DNA of 37,680 bases, from positions 1 through 37,680 of the forward strand of contig JBGTIS010000155.1 of assembly GCA_041745535.1 (NCBI GenBank). The letters are read 5' to 3'. The position numbers and the translations under genes are program-made. Positions 7,735 through 16,734 of this stretch are shown in pieces. How positions within the stretch are numbered: position 1 is the stretch's first letter; every line of letters starts with the position of its first letter. Source of the DNA: JBGTIS01 sp041745535. GTDB taxonomy: Bacteria; Bacteroidota; Bacteroidia; Cytophagales; Cyclobacteriaceae. The notes below the pieces were generated by a model that had not been told where the DNA came from, ran no database searches, and was given only the letters and a program-made list of their open reading frames with translations.

Positions 7735-9168
7735 TTAATAAATCCATTTACCGAAATCAATCATAGGTTCCGGATAGTGCTTCCCTATTTTTACCCTTGC
7801 TTCACGGAGTTCTTTTTCAGTAAGTTCGGTAGGATAATGTACTTTTTTTCCTTGGATGCCAGCTAATTCAGGGATCCAGAACTTCACATAATTACCCTGA
7901 GGATCATAAAGAGTTGCCTGACTCAGAATATTGAAATAACGATTCGAGGATCATTGCCCACGCCGGCAATATAATTCCAGTTACCCCAGTTGCTACAAAC
8001 GTCGTAATCAATTAGTATAGATTCAAAATAAGAAGCGCCCCAGGTCCAGTTTACTGTCAGGTCTTTGGTTAGAAAGCTAGCTACATTCTGCCTGCCCCGG
8101 TTCGACATGTAGCCGGTAGCATTGATTTCCCGCAGGTTGGCATCGATAAAAGGAATGCCAGTTTCCCCTTTTTTCCATTTTTCAAAAGCCGCCTCATTAT
8201 CTTCGTATTCAATTGTTTCCACTTGAGAAATACCCTGTGGTCTGAAAATTTGATTACCATGTTTTTTCGCTACAAACCGGAAATAATCCCGCCAGAGTAA
8301 TTCGAATACCAGCCAGTAAGTGGATTCATTTTTCACATTTTCCTGCTCATATCTTTTAACCTCCTCATACACAGAACGTGGCGAAACCGATCCGTTGGCC
8401 AGCCAGGGAGAAAGCTTTGAAGAATAATCAGCTCCCAGTAATCCATTCCGGGTTTCTTTATAATTTTTCAGGCAATTTTTTTCCCAGAAATAAGCCTGAA
8501 TTCTTTGCCAGGCTGCTGTTTCTCCCCCTTCAAAGTTTAATACACCGCGTGGCTCCGAAACAGGTAAGGGAACATTCAGCACTTGTAAATTGGGCAAATC
8601 TCCAGCAGGTAAATTACCGATATGGTTTAGTTTGGCAGGAGCCGGAAATGTTTTTCTGATAACTGTGGAACCTTCAGTTTCTTTACGGAATTGGGTAAAA
8701 ACATCGGGCAGATTCGGGCAGATTACTAATAGGCCAGGGAATATCATGAATGTGAAACAGCGTTGATTGCCAGAATAACTCAAACCCAATCTTTTTGCTG
8801 AGCAATAATTTTTCTACAGCCAATTCTATCTGAACTTCTTCTTCTGTAACTTCTTTACTGGCATATACGGCCGTGGCAGATAACGAAATAGCCAGTTCCG
8901 GTATAATTTCTTCAGGGAAACCCCGTCTGATAATCAGGTCAGAACCAAGTTCGCGAAGATTAGCGCGCAAATCAGATACAGTTTCCAGAAGAAACTTAGC
9001 CCGATGGGCACCGGTTTTAGAAAATCCCAGAGCACCTTCTTCAAAATGCCGCGGGTCAAAACAATATACTGGAAAAACAGCATATTTTTGGCTTGCCCTG
9101 AAAAGCGCCTCCTGGTCACACACCCTTAAATCATTACGAAACCATACAATAACCCTGTCATTTTTCAT
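7735..9168 (-). pseudogene. Cryptochrome-DASH / photolyase family, inactivated by two frameshifts
   Basis: Three minus-strand segments join into one cryptochrome-DASH flavoprotein (FAD- and MTHF-binding, single-strand DNA photolyase activity in characterised members). 9168 to about 8724 encodes the N-terminal photolyase domain (VIVWFRNDLRVCDQEAL, VYCFDPRHF, FSKTGAHRAKFLLE). 8704 to about 7944 gives the rest: DVFTQFRKETE, the FAD-binding half with SPWLANGSVSPRSVYEEV, WRDYFRF, TGIPFIDANLREINATGYMS, NRGRQNVASFLTKDL and YDVCSNWGNWNYIAGVGNDP. The last part, RYFNILSQATLYDPQGNYVK to DFGKWIY, continues in a third frame to the TAA at 7737-7735. The first frame change is an exact 10-bp tandem duplication (8705-8724); the second, at about 7943/7944, looks like a short deletion after GNDPR. 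Restored length is near 480 residues, normal for the family. All domains are otherwise preserved, so inactivation is recent or reflects assembly error. Confidence 0.9.
8705..8724. repeat. 10-bp perfect tandem duplication causing a frameshift
   Basis: CGGGCAGATT occurs twice in direct succession (8705-8714 and 8715-8724). Deleting one copy restores the minus-strand frame across the cryptochrome-DASH sequence as ISNLPDVFTQFRK. The duplication is therefore the lesion that splits the gene. Confidence 0.9.
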
Positions 9169-9249
9169 TGTTAATTCATTGAAAATAAATGTGCGGAAGC
9201 ATCAACTGAAAAATCAAAATTTGTTTTTATATATCAAACTAAGGGCTGA

Positions 9250-9384
9250 TCAATTAAGTTTGAATTGCTGTAAAACTTCTTCAAACAAGGCTTTCCGCTG
9301 TAACTGGTTTCCAGCCAATTCCTTTGATATAACCGTTAGCGTTTTACTGAAAAATAATGAAACCTCTGTGTCATTCACTGCCAT
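9250..9384 (-). CDS. Possible small 44-aa protein
   Basis: A short minus-strand frame from an ATG at 9384: MAVNDTEVSLFFSKTLTVIS, followed by a polar helical tail (ELAGNQLQRKALFEEVLQQF, then KLN). It lies 81 bases upstream of the cry-DASH start on the same strand and could be its upstream neighbour. Composition is protein-like and amphipathic, but no family is recognised and the overlapping plus-strand frame is also open, so coding status is weak. Confidence 0.3.
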   Translation of the reverse strand: MAVNDTEVSLFFSKTLTVISKELAGNQLQRKALFEEVLQQFKLN

Positions 9385-9820
9385 GGATCGAAGCAAAAAA
9401 ATTTTCTTTAAAAAGTAAACAATTTGCTACGCATATGACTTAGTTTTTCAAGGTCACCATTACGATCTGATACTTACAAATAATGAAGGTTGCTTGGGGT
9501 CTTTAACTATAATAATTTTTTTGAATGATCATTTAACAGTAAAATGCCAATGATTTGACGAGTGAATAAAATTGCTGATAATAGTTACTCGGATAATTTC
9601 ATGAGACATTGTTCGCGACCTGCTGATCTGAAAGAATTAACAAAATCTTAACTATTAACATAACACAATTATACAGATTGCATCGTAATTTTGCTGCCTA
9701 AATAAAAACCAATCTGATTGCTTATGAAAAAACATTTTTACAGTTAATTATTTCTAGAAACGCAAAAATGATGTAATTATATTTTGCGTAATAGGTTGTT
9801 TCTAAACTTAATACTATACT
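9385..9820. other. Intergenic region upstream of the TonB receptor
   Basis: About 435 bases between the doubtful minus-strand ORF and the plus-strand receptor gene. It is A/T-rich with stops in all frames. Besides the promoter-like element at 9686-9693 I see no RNA structure or repeat that I can support. Confidence 0.5.
9686..9693 (+). promoter_or_regulatory. Bacteroidota -7 promoter element (TAnnTTTG)
   Basis: TAATTTTG matches the TAnnTTTG -7 consensus used by the Bacteroidota primary sigma factor. It would start transcription near 9700, leaving a 5' leader of about 120 bases before the receptor ATG. No convincing -33 TTTG is seen at the usual ~19-base spacing, so this rests on the -7 element alone. 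Confidence 0.4.
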
Positions 9821-12580
9821 ATGAAAAGATTTTTATTTCTAACTACATGTTGCGTTATGTTTTTTATAGCGGCAACATGGGCACAAACGGGAACTGTAAA
9901 GGGAACTGTTATTGATCAGGATAGCGACGAACCCTTGGTAGGCGCTAATGTGGTAATTAAAGGCACTTACAACGGAACTATTACTGAAGTAGATGGAAGT
10001 TTCCAGTTGGGCGAGGTGCCGGCAGGACAACAAACCCTGATTATTTCTTTTGTAGGCTTCGATGCTAAGGAAGTTACAGCAAAAGTTATTTCCGAACAAA
10101 CCACAGACATTGGTGAAATTAATGTAGCACAAAGTGCTGTAGGATTAAACGAAGTCCAGGTAATTGCTTCAGTAGCCATCGACCGCAAAACTCCCGTAGC
10201 GGTATCTACCATAAAAGGGGAAGTAATTGAACAAAAGCTGGGCAACCAGGAGTTTCCTGAAGTACTGAAATTTACGCCTTCGGTGTATGTAACCAAGCAA
10301 GGTGGCGGATTTGGCGATTCGCGCATTAACATCCGTGGGTTTGACCAGCGAAATACGGCCGTGTTAATTAATGGTGTTCCGGTAAACGATATGGAAAATG
10401 GCTGGGTGTATTGGTCGAACTGGGCAGGTTTGAGCGACGTAACCAGCAGCATACAGCAGCAACGAGGCCTGAGCGCTTCCAAACTGGCTGTTTCTTCGGT
10501 AGGGGGTACCATTAACATTATTACCAATGCCGCCGAAATGACAAAAGGCGGAGCCGTTTCCGCTTCGTTCGGGAATGATGGTTATCAGAAATATGGACTG
10601 ATGTTATCAACGGGTTTGGGAGAGAATGGCTGGGCTTTTACGGTACAGGGCACTCATACGTTCGGAGATGGTTATGTGGATGGCACCAAATTTAAAGGCT
10701 GGTCGTATTTTGCCTCACTGGCCAAAGAAATTAACAGCCAGCATTCATTGCACTTAACCGTATTAGGCGCGCCACAATGGCACAATCAGCGTAGCTATGC
10801 CAATCCTATTACCGATTATATCAAATATGGTGAAAAATACAACAGCGACTGGGGCTATAAAGACGGTAAAGAATTTTCTAACCGAAAAAACTTTTACCAT
10901 AAACCCATAGCTTACCTGAACCATTACTGGGACATATCCGAAAAAACAGAATTAGCTACTTCCGTGTATGCCTCATTTGGGCGAGGCGGAGGAACCGGCG
11001 ATCTGGGTAGTATCAATGGAAACGCGATTTTCAGGTCTGCTTTTAAAACCGAAAACGGAACGTTACGCTTTGACGATATTCAGCGATGGAACCAGGGCAA
11101 CAGCGTACCTGATTTTAATGGAACTGTTACTGATAAAGATGGGAATGTATTACAGGAGTTAGGAAACAAGCAGCCCTGGGTAAATGGAGGAGGGTTTGAT
11201 GGTCAGTTTGTTGGTACTTCAGGTTATGATGTTGAAAGAGACGCGGATGGCCGGATAATCCGATATAAAGACTTGAGCGAGGGGGGTATTATCCGAAGGT
11301 CTTCTATGAACGAACACAACTGGTTTGGTATTCTTTCTAACTTAACTCATGAAATTACTGATGAGTTAACCCTGGTGGGAGGGCTGGATGCACGCTATTA
11401 CAAAGGTATTCACTACCGCCGGGTAGAAAATCTGTTGGGTCAGGCTGCTTATTTTGATGATGATAACGTGAATAATCCTGAGCATTACGTAACCTCCGAA
11501 GGTAACAGCGATGAGAAAATAGATTATTACAACGATGGTTTGGTAAACTGGTTAGGCGTATTTGGTCAACTGGAATATGACCTGGATCCTTTAACTGTGT
11601 TTGCCTCTGTTTCGGTCTCCAACCAGGGCTTTAAAAGGATAGAATACTTCGCTATTCCGGATAATGATCCTGCTCGTGAAACTGACTGGCAGAACTTTTT
11701 GGGTGGAACGGTAAAAGCAGGCGCCAACTATAATATCGACAGTCGCAACAATGTGTTTATTAATGGAGGGTATTTTTCGCAACAGCCAATTTTCGATAAC
11801 GTAATTGATTTCAGCAATAATGTGGACCCTGATATTGAAAATCAGAATATCTATGGTTTAGAAGCCGGGTATGGATTTCGTGGGGCTGGCCTAACGTTAA
11901 ATCTAAATCTGTACAATACGCTCTGGACCAATCGTCAGATTACCAGAAGCATTACCCTGAACGGCCTGGATGGCACCGCTAATTTCAAAGGAATTGGCCA
12001 GTTGCACCAGGGAATTGAAATGGACTTCGCCTATCAACCTGTAAGGCAATTGACTTTGAATGGTATGCTCTCGCTGGGAAACTGGCGGTATACGAAAAAT
12101 TTCAAAGCCACGGTATTTGACGATGATCAGAACCAGATTGGCGAGACCACTTTGTATATGGAGGATGTAAAAGTTCCGGATGCCGCGCAAACCACCATGA
12201 GCCTGGGCGCTACCTATGAAGTAATTAATGGGCTAAACCTGTTTGCTACCTATTATTTTGCCGACAGAGTTTTTGCTGATTTTGATATTGCTTCTGACAA
12301 TACTTTTAATTCTGCCGGTAATCAGGCATGGGAATTACCTTCTTACAGCTTACTGGATGTCGGATTGGCTTACACTTTCGATGTGGCAGGCTTAAACTGT
12401 ACGGTAAACCTGAATGTGAATAATTTATTGGATAAAACCTATATTTCCGAATCAGATACCAATGTTTTGTATGACCCTACCGAAGGAGGCATGGAATACG
12501 GAACTAACGGTAGCGTTGCCAACCGCGTATTTTATGGCTTTGGCCGTACCTGGAATACTGGTTTGAAGGTTAGATTCTAG
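9821..12580 (+). CDS. TonB-dependent outer-membrane receptor with carboxypeptidase-regulatory-like N-terminal domain
   Basis: A 919-residue outer-membrane transporter energised by TonB-ExbBD. It has a signal peptide (MKRFLFLTTCCVMFFIAATWAQ, cut after about residue 22; written here as MKRFLFLTTCCVMFFI plus AATWAQ), then a CarboxypepD_reg-like beta-sandwich at about 24-110 (GTVKGTVIDQDSDEPLVGAN, SFVGFDAKEV), a plug domain at about 125-235 (INIRGFDQRNTAVLINGVPV, NDMENGWVYWSNW, VGGTINIITN) and a 22-strand-type barrel ending in the aromatic C-terminus WNTGLKVRF. The plug region resembles iron-siderophore/vitamin receptors more than SusC, and no SusD partner follows, so a metal-chelate or small-ligand substrate is more likely than a polysaccharide; the actual substrate cannot be read from sequence. 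Stands alone, with an upstream -7 element and a downstream hairpin. Confidence 0.92.
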   Translation: MKRFLFLTTCCVMFFIAATWAQTGTVKGTVIDQDSDEPLVGANVVIKGTYNGTITEVDGSFQLGEVPAGQQTLIISFVGFDAKEVTAKVISEQTTDIGEINVAQSAVGLNEVQVIASVAIDRKTPVAVSTIKGEVIEQKLGNQEFPEVLKFTPSVYVTKQGGGFGDSRINIRGFDQRNTAVLINGVPVNDMENGWVYWSNWAGLSDVTSSIQQQRGLSASKLAVSSVGGTINIITNAAEMTKGGAVSASFGNDGYQKYGLMLSTGLGENGWAFTVQGTHTFGDGYVDGTKFKGWSYFASLAKEINSQHSLHLTVLGAPQWHNQRSYANPITDYIKYGEKYNSDWGYKDGKEFSNRKNFYHKPIAYLNHYWDISEKTELATSVYASFGRGGGTGDLGSINGNAIFRSAFKTENGTLRFDDIQRWNQGNSVPDFNGTVTDKDGNVLQELGNKQPWVNGGGFDGQFVGTSGYDVERDADGRIIRYKDLSEGGIIRRSSMNEHNWFGILSNLTHEITDELTLVGGLDARYYKGIHYRRVENLLGQAAYFDDDNVNNPEHYVTSEGNSDEKIDYYNDGLVNWLGVFGQLEYDLDPLTVFASVSVSNQGFKRIEYFAIPDNDPARETDWQNFLGGTVKAGANYNIDSRNNVFINGGYFSQQPIFDNVIDFSNNVDPDIENQNIYGLEAGYGFRGAGLTLNLNLYNTLWTNRQITRSITLNGLDGTANFKGIGQLHQGIEMDFAYQPVRQLTLNGMLSLGNWRYTKNFKATVFDDDQNQIGETTLYMEDVKVPDAAQTTMSLGATYEVINGLNLFATYYFADRVFADFDIASDNTFNSAGNQAWELPSYSLLDVGLAYTFDVAGLNCTVNLNVNNLLDKTYISESDTNVLYDPTEGGMEYGTNGSVANRVFYGFGRTWNTGLKVRF

Positions 12581-12620
12581 TAGATATTATAATTATTCAG
12601 CAGCCAAATAAAAATAAAAA

Positions 12621-12652
12621 AAGCAGGCAACTCTATTAAAGGTTGTCTGCTT
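12621..12652. terminator. Shared terminator between convergent genes
   Basis: AAGCAGGCAAC (12621-12631) pairs with GTTGTCTGCTT (12642-12652) with one G-T wobble, an 11-bp stem around a 10-base loop, preceded by an A-rich run. It lies 40 bases past the receptor stop and 23 bases past the GtrA stop, so it can serve both. Confidence 0.75.
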
Positions 12653-12675
12653 ATTCACAGAAATCACAAAATATT

Positions 12676-13098
12676 TTAACCCTGAAAAACCAGTTTTTTC
12701 TTAGCTACAAAGTTCCAGATTACCACCACACCGATGGCAAATATTTTAGCGATCTGATAATAAACAGCCATATAATCTACCATAATCCACATAATAAGCT
12801 GGTTAAGCCCCAGCCCGATAGTGGCAACAATAACAAACGCGATAAACTCTTTACTGGTAGAGTGCCTCCCTTTTTCAAATACCCACGACCGGCTTAATGC
12901 ATAATTAAGCACATTGGCTACGATAAAGGCTACTACATTGGCCGATAAAATATTGATCTGGTAATGTTCAACTAAAATAATGAGGGTAAGAAATTCTAAG
13001 CCTGCTGACAGCGCGCCGGTAATTACGAACCGAAGAATCTGTTTTATGAAATTATTTTCAAGCAAAAGCTTTACCTGCGGGTTGCGAACCTTATTCAT
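12676..13098 (-). CDS. GtrA-family polytopic membrane protein
   Basis: GtrA-like proteins are small four-helix inner-membrane proteins linked to transfer of lipid-carrier-bound sugars (for example flipping of undecaprenyl-phosphate-glucose) in O-antigen or teichoic acid decoration. This 140-residue protein has the four expected helices at about 22-45, 49-73, 84-109 and 113-137, with family motifs in FVITGALSAGLEFLTL, ANVLNYALSRSWVFEKG and WNFVAKKKLVF. The start MNKVRNPQV gives a basic N-terminus as expected. No glycosyltransferase partner is adjacent, so substrate cannot be inferred. It is divergent from the downstream AddB-like gene, separated by an A/T-rich 236-base region that must hold both promoters. 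Confidence 0.88.
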   Translation of the reverse strand: MNKVRNPQVKLLLENNFIKQILRFVITGALSAGLEFLTLIILVEHYQINILSANVVAFIVANVLNYALSRSWVFEKGRHSTSKEFIAFVIVATIGLGLNQLIMWIMVDYMAVYYQIAKIFAIGVVVIWNFVAKKKLVFQG

Positions 13099-13334
13099 TA
13101 ATAAGCGGTTTGGTTGTATGTACAGTATTTACAGAATTGCAAATATATAAATAAATCCATAATAAATATTATGATTCTTGATAATTAGGTATTTTTTGAA
13201 GAAAAAAAATCAATAAAAGCATATTTTTAAGTGATTTTTAAAAAGTACTCACTAATATTAAGTTATCATTATCAAATTTTGCATAGTAGAGAAGGGGTTG
13301 ATAAATTTACTTTTTAACTGAGCCGCCAGGAACG

Positions 13335-16300
13335 ATGAAGTCATTTTTAGAAGAATTAAGCGAAGCGATATATGCGAAGCACCACGACCATCTGGCCGAT
13401 TTAATGGTTATTTTTCCTAACAGAAGAGCAGGCTTTTTTTTCAGGCAATATCTGGCCAAACACATTCAACACCCGGTTTGGTCGCCTGAAATTATGAGTT
13501 TCGAGGATTTTGTACATAAGCAGGTTCCTTTATTACTGGCCGATCCGCTTACCCTGATTTTTACTTTATTCGATATATTTAAAGCCGAAAGTCCATTTAA
13601 AGAAAGTTTTGATAGGTTTTACTTTTGGGGCGAACTGCTGCTGAGTGATTTCAACGAAATAGATAAATACCTGGTAGATGCGGAAGACATTTTTACCAAT
13701 ATCAAAGATTTAAAGGAGCTTGAAGATAATTACGCATACCTCACTACCGAACAATTGGCAGCCATCGCCAAATTCTGGAAAAGCTTTGAACTGGACCAGG
13801 AAGCGCTCCTGCGGGAAGAAACGGGAACGGCAAGACTAAAATTTCTGAAACTTTGGGAAATACTGTATCCGGTATACCGGCAGTTTAAAATAAAACTTGA
13901 AAGTAAAGGACTGGGCTACGATGGTATGATTACCCGTAAACTGGTGAAACTGCTGGAGAGCGAACAGACCGGAACTACCACCTTCGATATTAAAAACCGC
14001 GAAATAGTGTTTGCCGGATTTAATGCCCTGGCAACGGCTGAGGAAAAAATTATTTCCTGGTTTATTACCCACCAACAGGCAGAAATTTACTGGGATGTAG
14101 ATGGGTTATACATGAATAACAACCACCATGAAGCTGGTTTATTTTTACGAAAATACATTCAGAAAAAACCATTTTTTGAGAGCTTAAAACCACCTTATCC
14201 CGAACATTTTACTACCGGAACTGATAGGACAATTACACTAACAGGCGTTACGCTGGAGGTAGGTCAGGCTAAAAAACTGGGCGAAATTTTAGAAACCCTT
14301 TGCCAGCAAGACAACTTCAATCCTGAAAAAACAGTAATTGTGCTGCCACAGGAACATATGTTGTTTCCGGTATTGCACGCATTGCCGGCTTCTATTAATA
14401 AAATAAATGTTACCATGGGGTATCAGTTGCGCGACACTTCACTTTACAGCTTGCTGGAACACCTGCTTACCCTGCAGCAAAACGCCCGCATTGACCAAAA
14501 TGGGCACATCAGTTTTCATTACAGTTCGGTTTTGTCGGTATTGCGCCACCCATATGTAATTTATTTTAATACCGAACTGGCTATTCGGAATGCCCATAAA
14601 ATAGAATCTGAAAACCGTGTTTATATAGCAGCTGATGAACTGGAAAAAGACTCTTATTTTTATCCGGCCATATTCAGGCAGGTATCTTCTGCCATAGAGA
14701 TGTTCGACTATCTGCTCGATTTGTTAAAACTGATTAATAAGCATTACCAGGAAGTTACGCCTGATCAGAACGATTTGCCCGAAAATCAACTGGATATATT
14801 TCAACAGGAAAATACAGAAGAGCATCCCTGGCTTGAGCAGGAATATATTTACCATTTTTATATTCACCTGAACCGGCTAAAATCCGTGCTGGAAAAAGAA
14901 AGCATTGACCTTACGCTAACTACTTTTTTGCGATTATTCCGGCAAATCATGCAGTCGCTGCGATTACCCTTTACGGGTGAACCCCTCAGAGGACTACAAA
15001 TTATGGGTATGCTGGAAACCAGAAACCTGGATTTTGAAAATGTATTTATTCTATCAATGAACGAAGGCATTTTTCCGGCACAGAATAACCTGAATTCCTT
15101 TATTCCTCATAACCTGCGCTTTGGTTTCGGATTGCCGTCATTTGACCAGCAGGATGCCATTTATGCCAACATTTTTTACAGGTTACTGCAACGGGCTAAA
15201 AATGCGTACTTATTTTATAATACAGAAGATACACCGAACTTAAGTGGTGAAATGAGTCGGTTTTTATACCAGCTTATTTATGAATCGGAGGTAAAAGATA
15301 AGGGGATATTGAGGTTTCCGGCTAAAAAAGGAGCCTTCCGGGTAGTACACCAAACGCTGGCCAATCCGGTACATTCCTTTACTCCTAAAATTATTTCGAT
15401 TCCAAAAGATGAGAAGGTAATGCAGGTGCTGGAAAAATATCTGGTAAAAAATGGAAATTCTGAGTACCGGTTAACCCCATCCGCTTTGAATACCTATCTG
15501 GATTGCCGACTCCGGTTTTACTATCAGTACATTGCCGGGCTGGAGCAAACCGATGAGGTAAAGGAAGAAGTAGATGCGCTGATTTTTGGTAATATCCTCC
15601 ACAAGGTAATGGAAACCATTTACCAGGAACACCTGAAAGGCAACAAAACCAGAATAATCAGGGCAGAAGATTTTACCAAATTCAAGGGCAAATATCTGGA
15701 CTGGGCCATTGAAGAAGGATTTAAAGCATACTTTAAAATTAAAGAGGGTAATCGCTTTCATTTTGAAGGCCGGAATGTGATTGTGAGAGAGATTGTGAAA
15801 AAAATGGTGGTTAAAATCCTGGATATGGATGAAACCTATGCCCCGTTCGAAATTGTAGGGCTTGAGCAACGTGGCTATTACCTGGAAGCTAGTATTCGCG
15901 TAAACAAACAGGAAAATCATGTAGTAGGGCTTAAAGGTATTATCGACCGGATCGACAAAAAAGAGAATGAAGTAAGGGTATTGGATTATAAAACCGGAAA
16001 AGACGAAAAACATATTCCAAACATTGCCTCCCTTTTCGATCGTGCTGATGTGAAACGAAATAAGGCCGGCATGCAGGCCATTTTTTATGGGTTGTTGTAT
16101 CGCGAAAAATTTCCTGATTCAGCGGAAACCATTACGCCCGGACTGCTTAATGCCAAAGAACTTTTTAAAAATGATTTCGATTTTTATTTAAAACTAGATA
16201 AAAAACCTCTTTTCAGTTTGGATGAATATTTACCGGAATTCAGGCAATATTTAGTACAATTGCTGGAAGAGATTTTTGATAGTAACATTCCTTTAGATCA

Positions 16301-16355
16301 AACTACCGATATTAAAAAATGCAAAAACTGTCCATACGAGAGTATTTGCTGGTAG
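13335..16355 (+). CDS. AddB-like PD-(D/E)XK nuclease / inactive helicase with predicted 4Fe-4S cluster
   Basis: AddB-type proteins pair with a UvrD-like AddA helicase to resect double-strand breaks for recombination. The 1006-residue protein begins with a degenerate helicase domain (LMVIFPNRRAGFFFRQYL), carries GLQIMGMLETRNLDFENVFI and NEGIFPAQ in the middle, typical of the AddB/RexB-like group, and ends with a RecB-type nuclease: FGNILHKVMETIY (His756), GIIDRID (about 867-873), and VLDYKTGK (Asp884, Lys886). Four cysteines, Cys724 before the nuclease and Cys996, Cys999 and Cys1005 in the C-terminal CKNCPYESICW, match the CxnCx2Cx5C pattern of the AddB iron-sulphur staple. A ribosome-site-like AGGAAC precedes the ATG. 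AddA is not in the window. Stand-alone gene by spacing. Confidence 0.9.
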   Translation: MKSFLEELSEAIYAKHHDHLADLMVIFPNRRAGFFFRQYLAKHIQHPVWSPEIMSFEDFVHKQVPLLLADPLTLIFTLFDIFKAESPFKESFDRFYFWGELLLSDFNEIDKYLVDAEDIFTNIKDLKELEDNYAYLTTEQLAAIAKFWKSFELDQEALLREETGTARLKFLKLWEILYPVYRQFKIKLESKGLGYDGMITRKLVKLLESEQTGTTTFDIKNREIVFAGFNALATAEEKIISWFITHQQAEIYWDVDGLYMNNNHHEAGLFLRKYIQKKPFFESLKPPYPEHFTTGTDRTITLTGVTLEVGQAKKLGEILETLCQQDNFNPEKTVIVLPQEHMLFPVLHALPASINKINVTMGYQLRDTSLYSLLEHLLTLQQNARIDQNGHISFHYSSVLSVLRHPYVIYFNTELAIRNAHKIESENRVYIAADELEKDSYFYPAIFRQVSSAIEMFDYLLDLLKLINKHYQEVTPDQNDLPENQLDIFQQENTEEHPWLEQEYIYHFYIHLNRLKSVLEKESIDLTLTTFLRLFRQIMQSLRLPFTGEPLRGLQIMGMLETRNLDFENVFILSMNEGIFPAQNNLNSFIPHNLRFGFGLPSFDQQDAIYANIFYRLLQRAKNAYLFYNTEDTPNLSGEMSRFLYQLIYESEVKDKGILRFPAKKGAFRVVHQTLANPVHSFTPKIISIPKDEKVMQVLEKYLVKNGNSEYRLTPSALNTYLDCRLRFYYQYIAGLEQTDEVKEEVDALIFGNILHKVMETIYQEHLKGNKTRIIRAEDFTKFKGKYLDWAIEEGFKAYFKIKEGNRFHFEGRNVIVREIVKKMVVKILDMDETYAPFEIVGLEQRGYYLEASIRVNKQENHVVGLKGIIDRIDKKENEVRVLDYKTGKDEKHIPNIASLFDRADVKRNKAGMQAIFYGLLYREKFPDSAETITPGLLNAKELFKNDFDFYLKLDKKPLFSLDEYLPEFRQYLVQLLEEIFDSNIPLDQTTDIKKCKNCPYESICW

Positions 16356-16734
16356 TGTAAATGGTGTTAAAGCACAAGTATAGCCTACTAATACCTGAGT
16401 TTCTTGGTGGCCATCAAATTAAAAATTAAATAATACGAAATAGTTTGTCTAAAAGCTTTAAACTAGTAATTTGTATTTAAACAAGTTGAATGCTTTATAT
16501 AAAACAGGGTTGTGTATTTGAATTTTTCCTGTTGAATGAAAAATCAGCTTGGTTTATTTTAAATATTATCAAGAAATATTTAATTTATAGCTTAATTGAA
16601 TGTATAATTCAGGACTAACGCAGGTAAATATTGATTTAGAAAATATTAAAATTCAAAGTTGAATTCTGATAAAAGCTGAAATCAGTCGCTAAATAGCAGC
16701 AAATGAGTAATTAAAAAACCACAATAAAATTACT
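16356..16734. other. Intergenic region upstream of the T9SS-associated cluster
   Basis: 379 A/T-rich bases with no open frame. It should contain the promoter of the following four-gene cluster, but no full TAnnTTTG match was found at a sensible distance from the ATG; no terminator hairpin for the preceding gene could be identified with confidence either. Confidence 0.5.

Noticed and set aside
8873..9418. 181-codon plus-strand frame
   Set aside because: It lies antisense to the 5' part of the cryptochrome-DASH sequence and has no protein-like motif; the minus frame is clearly the coding one.
9967..10527. 186-codon minus-strand frame inside the TonB receptor
   Set aside because: Antisense shadow of a well-supported receptor plug domain.
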